From Halobacillus salinus (GTDB taxonomy: Bacteria > Bacillota > Bacilli > Bacillales > Halobacillaceae): a DNA stretch of 64,000 nucleotides. The notes beneath the pieces were generated by a model that was not told where the DNA came from, made no database searches, and was given only the letters and a program-made list of their open reading frames with translations. The stretch is from assembly GCF_004684905.1 (NCBI RefSeq), contig NZ_SRJC01000007.1, positions 80,694 through 144,693 on the forward strand. Direction: 5' to 3'. A program made the translations under genes and the position numbers. Of this stretch, positions 1 to 8,138 are shown one piece after another. The number at the start of each line of letters is the position of its first letter. Within the stretch, counting starts at the first letter, position 1.

Positions 1-5
1 TTTTT

Positions 6-120
6 TTGGTACAAATTATTCGATCTTTGGTACAAAACGCACTGACTTTGGTACATAATTGCTAAGTATTGGTACAAATCAGTCCATTATTAGTACAAAT
101 TATCGGTATCTTGGTACAAC
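6..120. repeat. Six-copy 21-bp-period direct repeat array (TTGGTACAAA cores)
   Basis: Six 10-bp cores start at 6, 27, 48, 69, 90 and 111, exactly 21 bp apart. Three read TTGGTACAAA; the others differ at one position (TTGGTACATA, TTAGTACAAA, TTGGTACAAC). The 11-bp spacers are unrelated to each other. The array may continue left beyond the window. It lies just past the stop of the DUF554 gene. A 21-bp period is two helical turns, so the cores fall on one DNA face, as in iterons or cooperative operator arrays. In-frame stops interrupt both frames that keep the cores in register on each strand, so a coding repeat is unlikely. The binding protein is unknown. Confidence 0.85.
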
Positions 121-127
121 TACCGCA

Positions 128-835
128 TTAGGAAAACGATTGAGCGACCGCAAGTACAATCCCTACCATTACTAATGCCGGCAGCAAGTTCGCCACACGA
201 ATCTTCGTCAGCTTCAACATATTCAGTCCAATCGCCACAATCATCAGACCACCAGTAGCTGTCATTTCTACAATAAACAAGTCCAACAACTCTTGTGGTA
301 CAAAGCGATTGATCTGCGTAGCAAAGAGAGCGATCGATCCTTCGTACAACACAACAGGGATAACGGAAAAAATCACGCCGATTCCTAGCGTCGATGTCAG
401 TACAAGCGAGACAAATCCATCGATAATCGCTTTGGTGATCAACACCTCATGGTCATTCCGGAGTCCGCTATCGAGGGCTCCAATGACCGACATAGCACCT
501 ATCACAAAAATAAGCGACGCCGTGATGAAGCCCTGCGCCACGCTGGATGATGACTCTGGATTCGTAAATTTACGCTCGATCCAACGGCCGATGTACTCCA
601 GCCGCTCTTCCAAATGAGCAGCTTCCCCGATGATGGCACCGATCAGCAAGCTAATCAGCACCACCACAATACTTTCTGTTTCAAAGGCCATTTGTAAACC
701 GATCAAAATGACAACAAGTCCCACACCACTCATTACGGTTTCTTTATAGCGCTCCGGAATTTTAGTGAAGAAGAGACCGAGTAACGTCCCAACCATAATG
801 CACAAGCCATTTACCAATGTTCCGAGTAATACCAT
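128..835 (-). CDS. DUF554 family integral membrane protein
   Basis: 235 residues, almost entirely hydrophobic, with about six to seven predicted membrane segments, matching the YdfK/YqgA-type DUF554 family in length and pattern. The function of this family is not established; a transport or channel role has been suggested for such proteins. A ribosome-binding site (GGAGAGA) sits 4-10 bases before the ATG at 835. It lies downstream of parB in the same direction, but a strong terminator at 864-902 separates them, so it probably has its own promoter or depends on readthrough. The repeat array at 6-120 begins 8 bp past its stop codon. The family assignment is fairly sure; no physiological role can be given. 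Confidence 0.8.
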   Translation of the reverse strand: MVLLGTLVNGLCIMVGTLLGLFFTKIPERYKETVMSGVGLVVILIGLQMAFETESIVVVLISLLIGAIIGEAAHLEERLEYIGRWIERKFTNPESSSSVAQGFITASLIFVIGAMSVIGALDSGLRNDHEVLITKAIIDGFVSLVLTSTLGIGVIFSVIPVVLYEGSIALFATQINRFVPQELLDLFIVEMTATGGLMIVAIGLNMLKLTKIRVANLLPALVMVGIVLAVAQSFS

Positions 836-863
836 GATCTTTCTCTCCTATATGTATATGTTT

Positions 864-902
864 AAGAAAAAAGAACCCGGCGCTTTTCACGGCACCAGGT
901 TC
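864..902 (-). terminator. Terminator of the parAB operon
   Basis: An 11-bp stem (873-883 with 892-902, G-U pairs included) with an 8-base loop is followed on the minus strand by a U-rich tract. It begins immediately after the parB stop codon. Confidence 0.85.
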
Positions 903-903
903 C

Positions 904-1740
904 TCATTCCGTCTGGAAGTAATCTAAAATGCGCTCCAAGTCTTCTTCATTCATAAATTCGATTTCAATCTTCCCTTTGCGCTTGCCTTTGTGAATTTTG
1001 ACGCCTGTTCCGAGTTGCTGTTTCAACGTATTTTCGCGTTCTTGCAAGAAGACATCTCTCGGAGAGACTTTCTTTTTCTTCTTCGGCTGTGTCATCTCCT
1101 GAATGAGACGCTCTACCTGACGGACACTGAGCTTCTCCTGTTCGATTCGCTCAGCCATCGCAAGAACGGCTTCCCGTTTCTTCAAACCGAGCAAGGCGCG
1201 TCCATGTCCCATCGAGAGAACACCGTCATTGATCTTTTGAATGACTTCAGATGGAAGCGATAGTAAACGGATCAAGTTTGCAATATGGGAGCGGCTTTTG
1301 CCAAGACGTTCGGACAGCTCGTCCTGGGTCACTCCGAGTTCACTTTGCAGACTTTGATACGCCTTCGCCTCTTCAATAGGCGTCAAGTCTTCGCGCTGCA
1401 AGTTCTCGAGTAGAGCTAGCTCCATCATTTGCTCATCCGTCCATTCGCGCACCAATGCAGGCACTTTCTCTAGGCCCGCCCGTTTCGCAGCACGGAAGCG
1501 GCGTTCTCCTACAACAATTTCATAGCCTTTGATGCTTTTTCTGACTATGATGGGCTGCAAGATGCCATGCTCTTGGATCGATTGCGTTAACTCGTGAATC
1601 GCTTCGTCATCAAATGTTAATCGAGGTTGATAAGGATTGGGACGACAATGTTCAATCGAAAGGTGGTGTACTTGTTCTTCTTCTTTCACTTCATCTTCCG
1701 GAAAATAGGCTTGGAACCCTTTACCTAACCCTCTCGCCAT
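904..1740 (-). CDS. parB: Chromosome partitioning protein ParB/Spo0J (CTPase clamp)
   Basis: 278 residues, typical for Spo0J. The N-terminal ParB/Srx domain shows the GERRFRA CTP-binding motif near residue 78 and the ENLQRED motif near residue 112, followed by an HTH region ([19 protein letters not shown]) that reads parS, and a C-terminal dimerisation segment. ParB binds parS near the origin, spreads as a CTP-dependent clamp, loads SMC and stimulates ParA ATPase; in sporulating bacilli it also lowers Soj-dependent activation of DnaA. The start overlaps the end of parA by 20 bases, indicating translational coupling. The neighbouring noc gene is a paralogue with a similar core. Confidence 0.97.
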   Translation of the reverse strand: MARGLGKGFQAYFPEDEVKEEEQVHHLSIEHCRPNPYQPRLTFDDEAIHELTQSIQEHGILQPIIVRKSIKGYEIVVGERRFRAAKRAGLEKVPALVREWTDEQMMELALLENLQREDLTPIEEAKAYQSLQSELGVTQDELSERLGKSRSHIANLIRLLSLPSEVIQKINDGVLSMGHGRALLGLKKREAVLAMAERIEQEKLSVRQVERLIQEMTQPKKKKKVSPRDVFLQERENTLKQQLGTGVKIHKGKRKGKIEIEFMNEEDLERILDYFQTE

Positions 1741-2494
1741 CCTGAATCACTTCCTTTGCTAATTCTAAATATGCTTCTGCTCCTTTGGACTTGGCGTCGT
1801 ATAAAATGACAGGTCTTCCGTGGCTCGGAGCTTCACTTAGCCGTACATTACGCGGAATGATAGACTGATAGACTTTGTCCTGGAAGTACTTTTTCACTTC
1901 ATCAACCACTTGGATGCCGAGGTTTGTCCTCGCATCGAGCATCGTAAGCAAGACACCTTCGACCATCAGTTGTTTATTGAAATGCTTCTGCACAAGTCGT
2001 ACGGTATTCAGAAGCTGACTGAGCCCCTCTAAAGCATAATACTCGCACTGTACAGGAATCAATACGCTATTAGACGCAGTAAGCGCATTCAGCGTTAATA
2101 GTCCAAGAGAGGGTGGACAGTCGATAATGATGTAGTCGTACACTTCTTTCAACTCATCAATGGCGTGCTTCAAACGTACTTCCCTCGAAATCGTCGGGAC
2201 GAGTTCGATTTCCGCTCCCGCCAGCTGAATCGTCGCAGGGATCGCATCTAAATTTTCCACGAGGGTCTGGGTACATACTTGTTTCGGCTCTGTTCCCTCT
2301 ACCAAAATGTCGTAGATACACATATCCATATCAGCCTTCTCTACACCAAGACCGCTCGTCGCGTTACCTTGAGGATCGATATCTACAAGCAGCACCTTAT
2401 GATTCAAGTAAGCAAGACATGCACTTAAATTGACGGCTGTCGTCGTTTTACCGACACCGCCTTTTTGGTTTGCAATCGAAATGACCTTTCCCAT
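1721..2494 (-). CDS. parA: Chromosome partitioning ATPase ParA/Soj
   Basis: Deviant Walker-A P-loop (KGGVGKTT) at the extreme N terminus, a DxDPQGN motif (VDIDPQGN) and a DCPPSLGLL segment identify a ParA-type ATPase. With ParB it organises and separates origins and in B. subtilis regulates DnaA directly. I take the ATG at 2494 as start (257 residues): the purine-rich GGCGG lies 8 bases upstream, and homologues begin MGK; a GTG two codons earlier (2500) is the alternative. It is the first gene of the parA-parB pair and is separated from noc by the terminator at 2551-2583. Confidence 0.97.
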   Translation of the reverse strand: MGKVISIANQKGGVGKTTTAVNLSACLAYLNHKVLLVDIDPQGNATSGLGVEKADMDMCIYDILVEGTEPKQVCTQTLVENLDAIPATIQLAGAEIELVPTISREVRLKHAIDELKEVYDYIIIDCPPSLGLLTLNALTASNSVLIPVQCEYYALEGLSQLLNTVRLVQKHFNKQLMVEGVLLTMLDARTNLGIQVVDEVKKYFQDKVYQSIIPRNVRLSEAPSHGRPVILYDAKSKGAEAYLELAKEVIQDGERVR

Positions 2495-2550
2495 GACCAC
2501 ACCCGCCTTTTAAAATGACCATTTTTTAGTGAAAAATCGGATTAAGTTTA

Positions 2551-2583
2551 AGAAAAGACCCACCTGCGATAACAAGATGGGTC
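2551..2583 (-). terminator. Terminator of noc
   Basis: On the minus strand an inverted repeat (GACCCATCT with AGGTGGGTC, 2557-2583) is followed by a U-rich tract. It separates noc from parAB. Confidence 0.8.
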
Positions 2584-2591
2584 AAAAGAAA

Positions 2592-3449
2592 CTATTTTTT
2601 CTTCGCGATTTTAATCGTAATTTGATAGTAGTCGTCGTGGTCCTCTTCGTTTGTCTCAAGATCCGTTCCTGTATCCCGGACCATATCCAACGACTGGCGA
2701 ATCGTATTCATCGCAATCCGCATATCTTTATTGACGCCTTTGAGCGTCGGTTTCTTCTTCTTCTGTTTCGGCTCGTTCAGTTTGGCAATCCGCTCTTCGG
2801 TCTGCTTTACGTTCAAGTGTTTTTCTATGATCTCACTGAGAATCTTTTCTTGTACTTCTGGGTCCTTCACAGCGATCAGGGCTCTGGCATGACGTTCTGT
2901 AATCTTCTTATCCATCACCGCTTGCTGGACGGATTCCGGCAGTTTCAAGAGACGTAATTTATTCGCGATCGTCGATTGGCTCTTACCTAATCGCTGAGCT
3001 AAAGCTTCCTGAGTCAACTCATGTAATTGTAACAACTTCGCATAAGCCACCGCTTCTTCGATGACAGTAAGCTCTTCACGTTGCAAGTTCTCAATCAGCG
3101 CAACAGACGCTGTTTGAGAGTCGGACATTTCGCGAATGATCGCAGGAACCGTTTCCCATCCGAGTGATTGAACGGCACGCCAACGTCTTTCTCCGGCGAT
3201 CAATTCATACTCGGTCTCATTCAACTTTCTGAGAACGATCGGTTGAATCATCCCATGCGTATGTATCGTCTGGGCAAGTTCACTGATCTTCTCGTTGTTA
3301 AAAATCGCTCGCGGCTGATAACGATTGGGTTGAACCAGATCAACAGGGATCTGCATTACCTCATCTGGGTTGTATCCTTCCTCATTGTTGCTATTCTCTG
3401 ATTCCGGTTTGTCCCCAAGCCCGAACAATCGACCAAAAGGATGTAACAC
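2592..3449 (-). CDS. noc: Nucleoid occlusion protein Noc
   Basis: ParB-family CTPase that binds Noc sites and the membrane to keep FtsZ from dividing over the chromosome. The core shows [15 protein letters not shown] and the [22 protein letters not shown], and the C terminus carries the [11 protein letters not shown] motif diagnostic of Noc rather than Spo0J. I choose the GTG at 3449, giving 285 residues (B. subtilis Noc has 283) and an N terminus [12 protein letters not shown] that fits the membrane-binding amphipathic helix. An AAAGGTGG ribosome site lies about 11 bases upstream. Reading frame continues 22 codons further to 3515, but that extension has no match to the family. The gene is transcribed toward parAB. 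Confidence 0.95.
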   Translation of the reverse strand: MLHPFGRLFGLGDKPESENSNNEEGYNPDEVMQIPVDLVQPNRYQPRAIFNNEKISELAQTIHTHGMIQPIVLRKLNETEYELIAGERRWRAVQSLGWETVPAIIREMSDSQTASVALIENLQREELTVIEEAVAYAKLLQLHELTQEALAQRLGKSQSTIANKLRLLKLPESVQQAVMDKKITERHARALIAVKDPEVQEKILSEIIEKHLNVKQTEERIAKLNEPKQKKKKPTLKGVNKDMRIAMNTIRQSLDMVRDTGTDLETNEEDHDDYYQITIKIAKKK

Positions 3450-3763
3450 GATCAGACACACCACCTTTATACGCTTCAAGCCATACGCCAATAGAAAAAA
3501 GCGCTGCAGGCTCATCAGGCTGCTCGCGCACGTATGCCTTTTTTACTCTTTTCCTATTTTATCATATTTCATAGATTAAAAGTATCTTGAAGGTTGAAGA
3601 AATCTAGACAATACCTGTCGAATTATGTTCTATTCCTCTCGACTTTTACGTAGAGACTTTGAGAAAGGGAGGGAAATTTTGTCGAACTTTTTTTATGAAA
3701 AGAAGGGGAAACGAGTGATGCGACGAATAGAGTAGAAAGAGACTTTAAAGGAGGAATTAAAGG

Positions 3764-3820
3764 ATGCAAAACAACTTAATGATCTTCTCAACACCATCAG
3801 CAGGGGTGAACGCAAACTAA
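3764..3820 (+). CDS. Putative 18-residue leader peptide upstream of MFS exporter
   Basis: A strong ribosome-binding site (AAAGGAGG, 3747-3754) precedes an 18-codon ORF encoding MQNNLMIFSTPSAGVNAN, which ends 58 bases before the exporter start. Its coding region contains an 11-base segment (3798-3808) complementary to 3831-3841. The arrangement matches leader peptides of inducible antibiotic-resistance genes, where ribosome stalling changes RNA folding. Translation itself is inferred; the peptide has no recognised relative. Confidence 0.6.
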   Translation: MQNNLMIFSTPSAGVNAN

Positions 3821-3876
3821 ACCGTGCTGACACTCCTGCTGAATCCAGCAACCAAGAATCACTAGAAAGCAGGAGG
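3798..3876 (+). promoter_or_regulatory. Putative translational attenuator of the MFS gene
   Basis: Segment 2 (CACTCCTGCTG, 3831-3841) can form an 11-bp stem with segment 1 inside the leader ORF (CAGCAGGGGTG, 3798-3808). Alternatively, 3833-3840 (CTCCTGCT) pairs perfectly for 8 bp with AGCAGGAG (3868-3875), the exporter's own ribosome-binding site. The two pairings exclude each other, so ribosome position on the leader could decide whether the exporter's ribosome site is free. Confidence 0.6.
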
Positions 3877-3878
3877 AA

Positions 3879-5072
3879 ATGTCATTGAAAAAGAATACAC
3901 TCGCATCACACAATATTCGTTTATTATTTTGGGCAGAACTGTTCGGAAGCGTCCGTTTTCTGCAGCCTGTCTTAACCTTATTCTATTTTGCCCGGGGATT
4001 AGATGAAGCATTGATTCTCGTCGTGCTCCTCTTTTTCAGCATCGGTGTATTAGTCGGAGAAATACCGACTGGTGTCTTTGCCGACCGCTTCGGAGCCAAA
4101 CGATCGTTCCTAGTCGGGTCTATCGTCGCCATTTTAGGATACAGTCTACTGTTTGTCGCTTTTGAACCTTGGGTGTTTTTCCTGAGCAGCTTCTTAACAG
4201 GGTTTGCTGCGACCTTCTTCAGCGGTGCTGATGAAGCACTGATTTACGAATCATTGAAGCAATCAGAGGAAGAACACTTAATGGATAAGGCAATGGGTCA
4301 AATCGGTTCCGCTACATTCATCGTTGCGATGGTTGCCGTGATTATTGGGGCTGCACTCGCTCAAGATCTGACAGAACCGCAGTTCCGGTTGTTAATTACA
4401 TTAAGCCTTCTATGTATGAGCGTTCAGTTCTTATTGCTCTTATTCGTGAAAAATCCACCAACACAAGGTGGAATTACGACACCGATGCTCGACCAAATAC
4501 GTAACGGGCTTCGCGCCATTCGTAATACTCCGCAAGTACTATGGATGTTTATTAACGTGACGCTGGTCTTCATACCCGTCGGGGCGATTTTCACGAAGTT
4601 CGATCAAAAACTGCTCGTTGATGCTGGACTGCCTGTCTTCTGGATAGGCATCGTCTATGCCATCGCGTCCATGATTGGCTTCATCGCCTCCCGTTCCATC
4701 GGGTGGATGACAGCACGTATCGACCGGGTGGTGCTGCTATTTATTACGGGATTGATTGCGGTAGTCGGCCTATCAGGCGCCGCTTTATTGCACGGCTCTC
4801 TTGCGGCTGTACTTGTCATTATCTTTATGCTGAAGCTCGTCACAGCCATTCGTTATCCCGTTTACTCGCAACTTTCCAATGATGTCATTCCATCGAATGT
4901 CAGGGCTACGACGATTTCGTTATTGTCGATTCTGGACTCATGCTTTGATCTTTTGGTGTTTACATCAATCGGTTTGATTGCCGTGAACGGATTCACACCA
5001 ATGTTCATTGGGTGTGCGATCGTTGCTCTAGCAGGGGTACTAATCCCGGTTCAATCCAAGAGAATAAACTAA
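3879..5072 (+). CDS. MFS family multidrug-type exporter
   Basis: 397 residues with about twelve membrane helices. The cytoplasmic loop after helix 2 carries the MFS signature (GEIPTGVFADRFGAKR, around residue 65-80), typical of drug:proton antiporters. Substrate cannot be told from sequence. The ATG at 3879 is only 2 bases from the AGGAGG ribosome site, whereas the TTG at 3885 (MKKNTLASHN...) is 8 bases away, so the true start may be 3885. Expression is probably regulated by the leader peptide and alternative RNA pairing just upstream, which would suit induction by a ribosome-targeting drug (inference). It is monocistronic with a terminator at 5080-5110 and diverges from noc. Confidence 0.85.
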   Translation: MSLKKNTLASHNIRLLFWAELFGSVRFLQPVLTLFYFARGLDEALILVVLLFFSIGVLVGEIPTGVFADRFGAKRSFLVGSIVAILGYSLLFVAFEPWVFFLSSFLTGFAATFFSGADEALIYESLKQSEEEHLMDKAMGQIGSATFIVAMVAVIIGAALAQDLTEPQFRLLITLSLLCMSVQFLLLLFVKNPPTQGGITTPMLDQIRNGLRAIRNTPQVLWMFINVTLVFIPVGAIFTKFDQKLLVDAGLPVFWIGIVYAIASMIGFIASRSIGWMTARIDRVVLLFITGLIAVVGLSGAALLHGSLAAVLVIIFMLKLVTAIRYPVYSQLSNDVIPSNVRATTISLLSILDSCFDLLVFTSIGLIAVNGFTPMFIGCAIVALAGVLIPVQSKRIN

Positions 5073-5079
5073 TCACACG

Positions 5080-5110
5080 ACCTGGGGATCGATATCCCCA
5101 GGTTTATTTT
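5080..5110 (+). terminator. Terminator of the MFS gene
   Basis: Perfect inverted repeat (ACCTGGGGAT with ATCCCCAGGT) at 5080-5103, followed by TTATTTT. Confidence 0.9.
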
Positions 5111-5114
5111 CATT

Positions 5115-5150
5115 AAACGAAAAACCCCAAACCTTAAAGGCTTGAGGTTT
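5115..5150 (-). terminator. Terminator of the 5159-5506 gene
   Basis: A 12-bp stem with wobble pairs (5122-5133 with 5139-5150) and a five-base loop, followed on the minus strand by a short U tract. It faces the previous terminator. Confidence 0.8.
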
Positions 5151-5158
5151 CTTAAAGA

Positions 5159-5506
5159 TTATTCTTCCTCTGTTTCCTCTGGGAGAACATTTCCTCTCAG
5201 ACGACGGCCTTGGAAGATCTTCCGGTTCACTTGACGCTCCAGACAACAAACTTGATCGAGTACACCTTGTACAGAATCGTTAATTTCTTTCAAGTCACTT
5301 AGTGCCGTTTCGCTATCACAATGGTGAGTGACATAATGCGCTGCCGCTTTAACCTTCTTCGCTTCCGCTCCAATTACCTCTGCCAATTTGAACTCAGTCA
5401 AAAGCGCAGACAAGATAACCAAACCACCAAGACCGCGATCTCCTAGAGCCTCTACTGCTTGATGTGATTCATTAATCATATCCATCACTTCATGTTTATC
5501 AGCCAT
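5159..5506 (-). CDS. Hypothetical small protein
   Basis: 115 residues from the ATG at 5506, which has an excellent GGAGGG ribosome site 7-12 bases upstream; an upstream in-frame extension (to 5635) lacks one and would overlap the neighbouring pseudogene. I do not recognise the family. Visible features: a hydrophobic stretch LGGLVILSALL near residues 29-40, an alanine-rich helix, a Cys-Cys pair near residue 90, and an acidic C-terminal tail. No signal peptide is evident. It is a single-gene unit with its own terminator. Confidence 0.75.
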   Translation of the reverse strand: MADKHEVMDMINESHQAVEALGDRGLGGLVILSALLTEFKLAEVIGAEAKKVKAAAHYVTHHCDSETALSDLKEINDSVQGVLDQVCCLERQVNRKIFQGRRLRGNVLPEETEEE

Positions 5507-5594
5507 GCTATTCCCTCCTTTTTCACTTGATAATTTCATCTTATGTAAAAGAAGGAGCACCGCTTGGACAAGTGGCATGCTACAATAGCTGATT

Positions 5595-6140
5595 TTACAA
5601 TGTTCCACGTGAATAGTCGTCCTTAAGGAGACCATACAACTCTACATCGTGGAATGCGCCTCGATGGAAGAGATCCTGTTTCAATGTTCCTTCTAACCTC
5701 ATCCCGGCTTTTTCCATGACACGCGAGGAAGCGGGATTCACCGTCAAGGTCGCAGCGTATATGCGGTTCAGTTCAAGGGCCTCAAATCCGAATGCAACCA
5801 TCGCCTCGGCCGCTTCCGTAGCATAGCCTTTCCCCCAGTAGGACTGTCCGACCCAATAGGCAAGCTCGCCTTTTTGATGATTGTGATCCACTCGGAGCGT
5901 CATCGTCCCTATGAGTTCTCCATTTCCTTTTTTCATCATTGCTAAAGGATAAGCAGAGCCTGCTTCGATCCATTCTTTGTGAGCCTCAATCCACTCTTTC
6001 GCCATTTCAAGCGTATATGGATGTGGAACAAACGTCGTTTCAGCTACAGCAGAATCTCCCGCTAGTTGTTGGACACGCTCTGCCTGTTAAATTCGATAAG
6101 GCTTGAGCATAAGTCGATCTGTTTCTAATTTCACCGTCAT
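5595..6140 (-). pseudogene. RimJ/RimL-type GNAT acetyltransferase broken by a nonsense codon
   Basis: Starting at the ATG at 6140 (ribosome site GGGAGAGGG) the frame reads MTVKLETDRLMLKPYRI, then meets TAA at 6087-6089 (codon 18), and continues in the same frame as a good GNAT protein to 5595. The downstream part has the acetyl-CoA loop region (GQSYWGKGYATEA) and the C-terminal strand typical of RimL-like N-acetyltransferases. With the stop ignored the product would be 181 residues, the normal family length. A 136-residue product from the ATG at 6005 would lack the first strand and helix, and has no clear ribosome site. One base change would explain the defect; a sequencing error is the alternative. 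Confidence 0.8.
5601..5616 (+). promoter_or_regulatory. Degenerate parS-like site
   Basis: TGTTCCACGTGAATAG matches 13 of 16 bases of the Spo0J site TGTTCCACGTGAAACA, with the left half and centre intact. It lies in the 3' part of the broken acetyltransferase, about 3 kb from the noc-parAB cluster. ParB binding is inferred. Confidence 0.45.
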
Positions 6141-6267
6141 ATCACCCTCTCCCTTCAAGTTCCTTCCATGTTACCACTTATTAGCAAAGAGACAACCTTC
6201 TCATAATTCCCGCATTTTGTGGAAAAATGAGCACAGACTCTACGATTAGAAGAAAGCAGGTGGAAGA

Positions 6268-6531
6268 ATGGAAATGAATGAATACAACTATCGTGCTGGT
6301 GATATCGTGTATGTCATTTACCGCAACCCCCATACAGGAGACGTCGCCAATGTGCAACAAGCTGCTGTCGTGAAAGACCCGGAACAACCGGGGGATCTGG
6401 CCTTATTTTTATATGAAACGTACTTTCCACTCGATTCGGACATTGCTGTCTACGCATCCGAAGGGGAAGCAGAACGTGCCTATCATGATGCATTCGGCGG
6501 CGGAGTAGAATCGGAGGGAGAGCTGTGGTAA
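6268..6531 (+). CDS. splA: Transcriptional regulator SplA of the spore photolyase operon
   Basis: 87 residues, similar throughout to B. subtilis SplA (GDIVYVIYRNPHTGDVANVQ, LALFLYETYFPLDSD). SplA is a small TRAP-like protein that negatively controls splAB expression during sporulation. The start at 6268 has an AGGTGGAAG-type site just upstream. Its stop overlaps the GTG start of splB by 7 bases, so the two are translationally coupled. The preceding 127 bp show no forespore sigma-factor promoter that I can identify with confidence. Confidence 0.93.
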   Translation: MEMNEYNYRAGDIVYVIYRNPHTGDVANVQQAAVVKDPEQPGDLALFLYETYFPLDSDIAVYASEGEAERAYHDAFGGGVESEGELW

Positions 6532-7553
6532 AACCCTTCGTACCAGAGTTAGTCTATATCGAACCCCGTGCGCTGGACTATCCGTTAGGGCGAGAGCTAA
6601 AGGAAAAATTCGAAGGCATGGGAATTGAAATCAGAGAGACGACGTCGCATAACCAAGTCCGCAATTTACCCGGCGAAAATGACTTTCAGAAATACCGAAT
6701 GGCAAAGTCGACACTAGTCGTCGGTGTACGCAAAACGCTGAAATTCGATACGTCCAAACCATCAGCCGAATACGCCATTCCATTTGCCACCGGATGTATG
6801 GGGCACTGTCACTACTGCTATCTCCAGACAACGATGGGAAGCAAACCGTATATCCGGACGTATGTGAATACAGATGAGGTTTTTGAAGCAGCAGAGAAAT
6901 ACATGAAAGAGCGCGCTCCAGAAGAGACACGATTCGAAGCCTCTTGTACGTCGGATATCGTCGGCATCGATCATCTTACACACACGCTCAAACACGCCAT
7001 CGAATATTTCGGCCAGACGGAACACGGACGGCTGCGCTTTGTGACGAAATTCGCCCACGTTGACCATTTGCTTGATGCGAAGCACAATGGACGCACCCGT
7101 TTCCGTTTCAGTATGAATGCCGATTACGTTATCAAATACTTGGAGCCGGGAACCTCCCGCCTCGATGACCGCATTGAAGCTGCCGCGAAAGTTGCTAAAG
7201 CAGGGTACCCTCTCGGATTCATCATCGCGCCGATCTATTTATATGACGACTGGAAAGAGGGCTACCGTATTCTCTTTGAGAAGTTACATGCCAAATTGCC
7301 GGACTACGCCACCAAGGATCTGACGTTTGAGTTGATCCAACACCGCTTCACGAAGCCTGCGAAACGCGTCATTCAGAAAAACTACCCGATGACGAAGCTT
7401 GAGATGGATGAGGAGAAGCGCAAATACAAATGGGGACGTTACGGTATCGGTAAATACGTTTATCAAAAGGACGAACAAGAAGATATGAAGAGCACACTAG
7501 GAGGCTATATCAACCAGTACTTCCCTGAAGCTTCCCTAGAATATTTCACATAA
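6525..7553 (+). CDS. splB: Spore photoproduct lyase SplB (radical SAM)
   Basis: 342 residues, the usual SplB length. The radical-SAM cluster motif C-x3-C-x2-C is at Cys91, Cys95 and Cys98, and the hydrogen-donor cysteine expected in the family is at Cys141 (FEASCTSDIVG). The enzyme reverts 5-thyminyl-5,6-dihydrothymine in germinating spores directly to two thymines using S-adenosylmethionine. Start is GTG 6525, overlapping splA, with GGAGG 7 bases upstream. It is followed by a bidirectional terminator. All key residues are present, so it should be functional. Confidence 0.97.
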   Translation: MVKPFVPELVYIEPRALDYPLGRELKEKFEGMGIEIRETTSHNQVRNLPGENDFQKYRMAKSTLVVGVRKTLKFDTSKPSAEYAIPFATGCMGHCHYCYLQTTMGSKPYIRTYVNTDEVFEAAEKYMKERAPEETRFEASCTSDIVGIDHLTHTLKHAIEYFGQTEHGRLRFVTKFAHVDHLLDAKHNGRTRFRFSMNADYVIKYLEPGTSRLDDRIEAAAKVAKAGYPLGFIIAPIYLYDDWKEGYRILFEKLHAKLPDYATKDLTFELIQHRFTKPAKRVIQKNYPMTKLEMDEEKRKYKWGRYGIGKYVYQKDEQEDMKSTLGGYINQYFPEASLEYFT

Positions 7554-7591
7554 AAAAAGCCCTTCCTCAAAGTCTTGGGGAAGGGTTATTT
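7553..7591. terminator. Bidirectional terminator between splB and GNAT gene
   Basis: An 11-bp stem (CCCTTCCTCAA with TTGGGGAAGGG) is flanked by an A-run on the left and TTATTT on the right, serving both convergent genes. Confidence 0.8.
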
Positions 7592-8047
7592 CAATCGTCT
7601 GCGGACAAATTCTCTTTGTTTAGTAAAGCCTTGTTTTTCATAAAAGGTTTGTGCTCCTTCATTCTCAAGCCAATAATCCAATTCCACTTCATGAATCCCT
7701 TTCTCTAGAGCTTGTTCTTCAACTTTATTCAACAGCTGACGGCCGTATCCTTTTTGCTGTTTCGTTGTATCGACACTGATTTGGTGTACATACATCGAGG
7801 AGTGGGACTTCTTGAAATCATTCTCTTCCTGATGACGCTCTTCCACCCACACAAACCCGACTGGCTCGTCTTCGTCTTCAATCAGGAAGAAGATATGTTC
7901 CGGTTGTTTCATTTTTTCTTGCATCATCTCGTGAATCAATTCGTAGTTGTAAGGTTTAAAAATATCTGGATACCATTCTACGTGTAAATCATGCACAAAC
8001 CGATTCAATTTTGCCACCACAGCGGCATCCTTTGTTTCCGTAATCAT
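7586..8047 (-). CDS. GNAT family N-acetyltransferase
   Basis: 153 residues. The acetyl-CoA-binding signature appears as VDTTKQQKGYGRQLLNKVEEQA (about residues 91-112), followed by a typical strand (GIHEVELDYWLENEGAQTFYEKQGF). The protein transfers an acetyl group to an unknown amine. The ATG at 8047 has a GGAGAGGTAC site. It is convergent with splB and divergent from the SDR gene. Nothing in the context indicates the substrate. Confidence 0.85.
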   Translation of the reverse strand: MITETKDAAVVAKLNRFVHDLHVEWYPDIFKPYNYELIHEMMQEKMKQPEHIFFLIEDEDEPVGFVWVEERHQEENDFKKSHSSMYVHQISVDTTKQQKGYGRQLLNKVEEQALEKGIHEVELDYWLENEGAQTFYEKQGFTKQREFVRRRLK

Positions 8048-8138
8048 TGTACCTCTCCTTTTTTACTCACTATACGCTCTTCGATGCGTAGTGTCACGGA
8101 GAATGTGGAACGATATTGTAAAAGGAGAGATGAATAAT

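Noticed and set aside
6..120. Possible heptapeptide-repeat protein (WYK or LYQ every seven codons)
   Set aside because: Both frames that keep the motif in register contain in-frame stops, and spacer codons show no protein-level conservation.
6141..6267. Sigma-G promoter for splAB
   Set aside because: No convincing -35/-10 pair found by eye.
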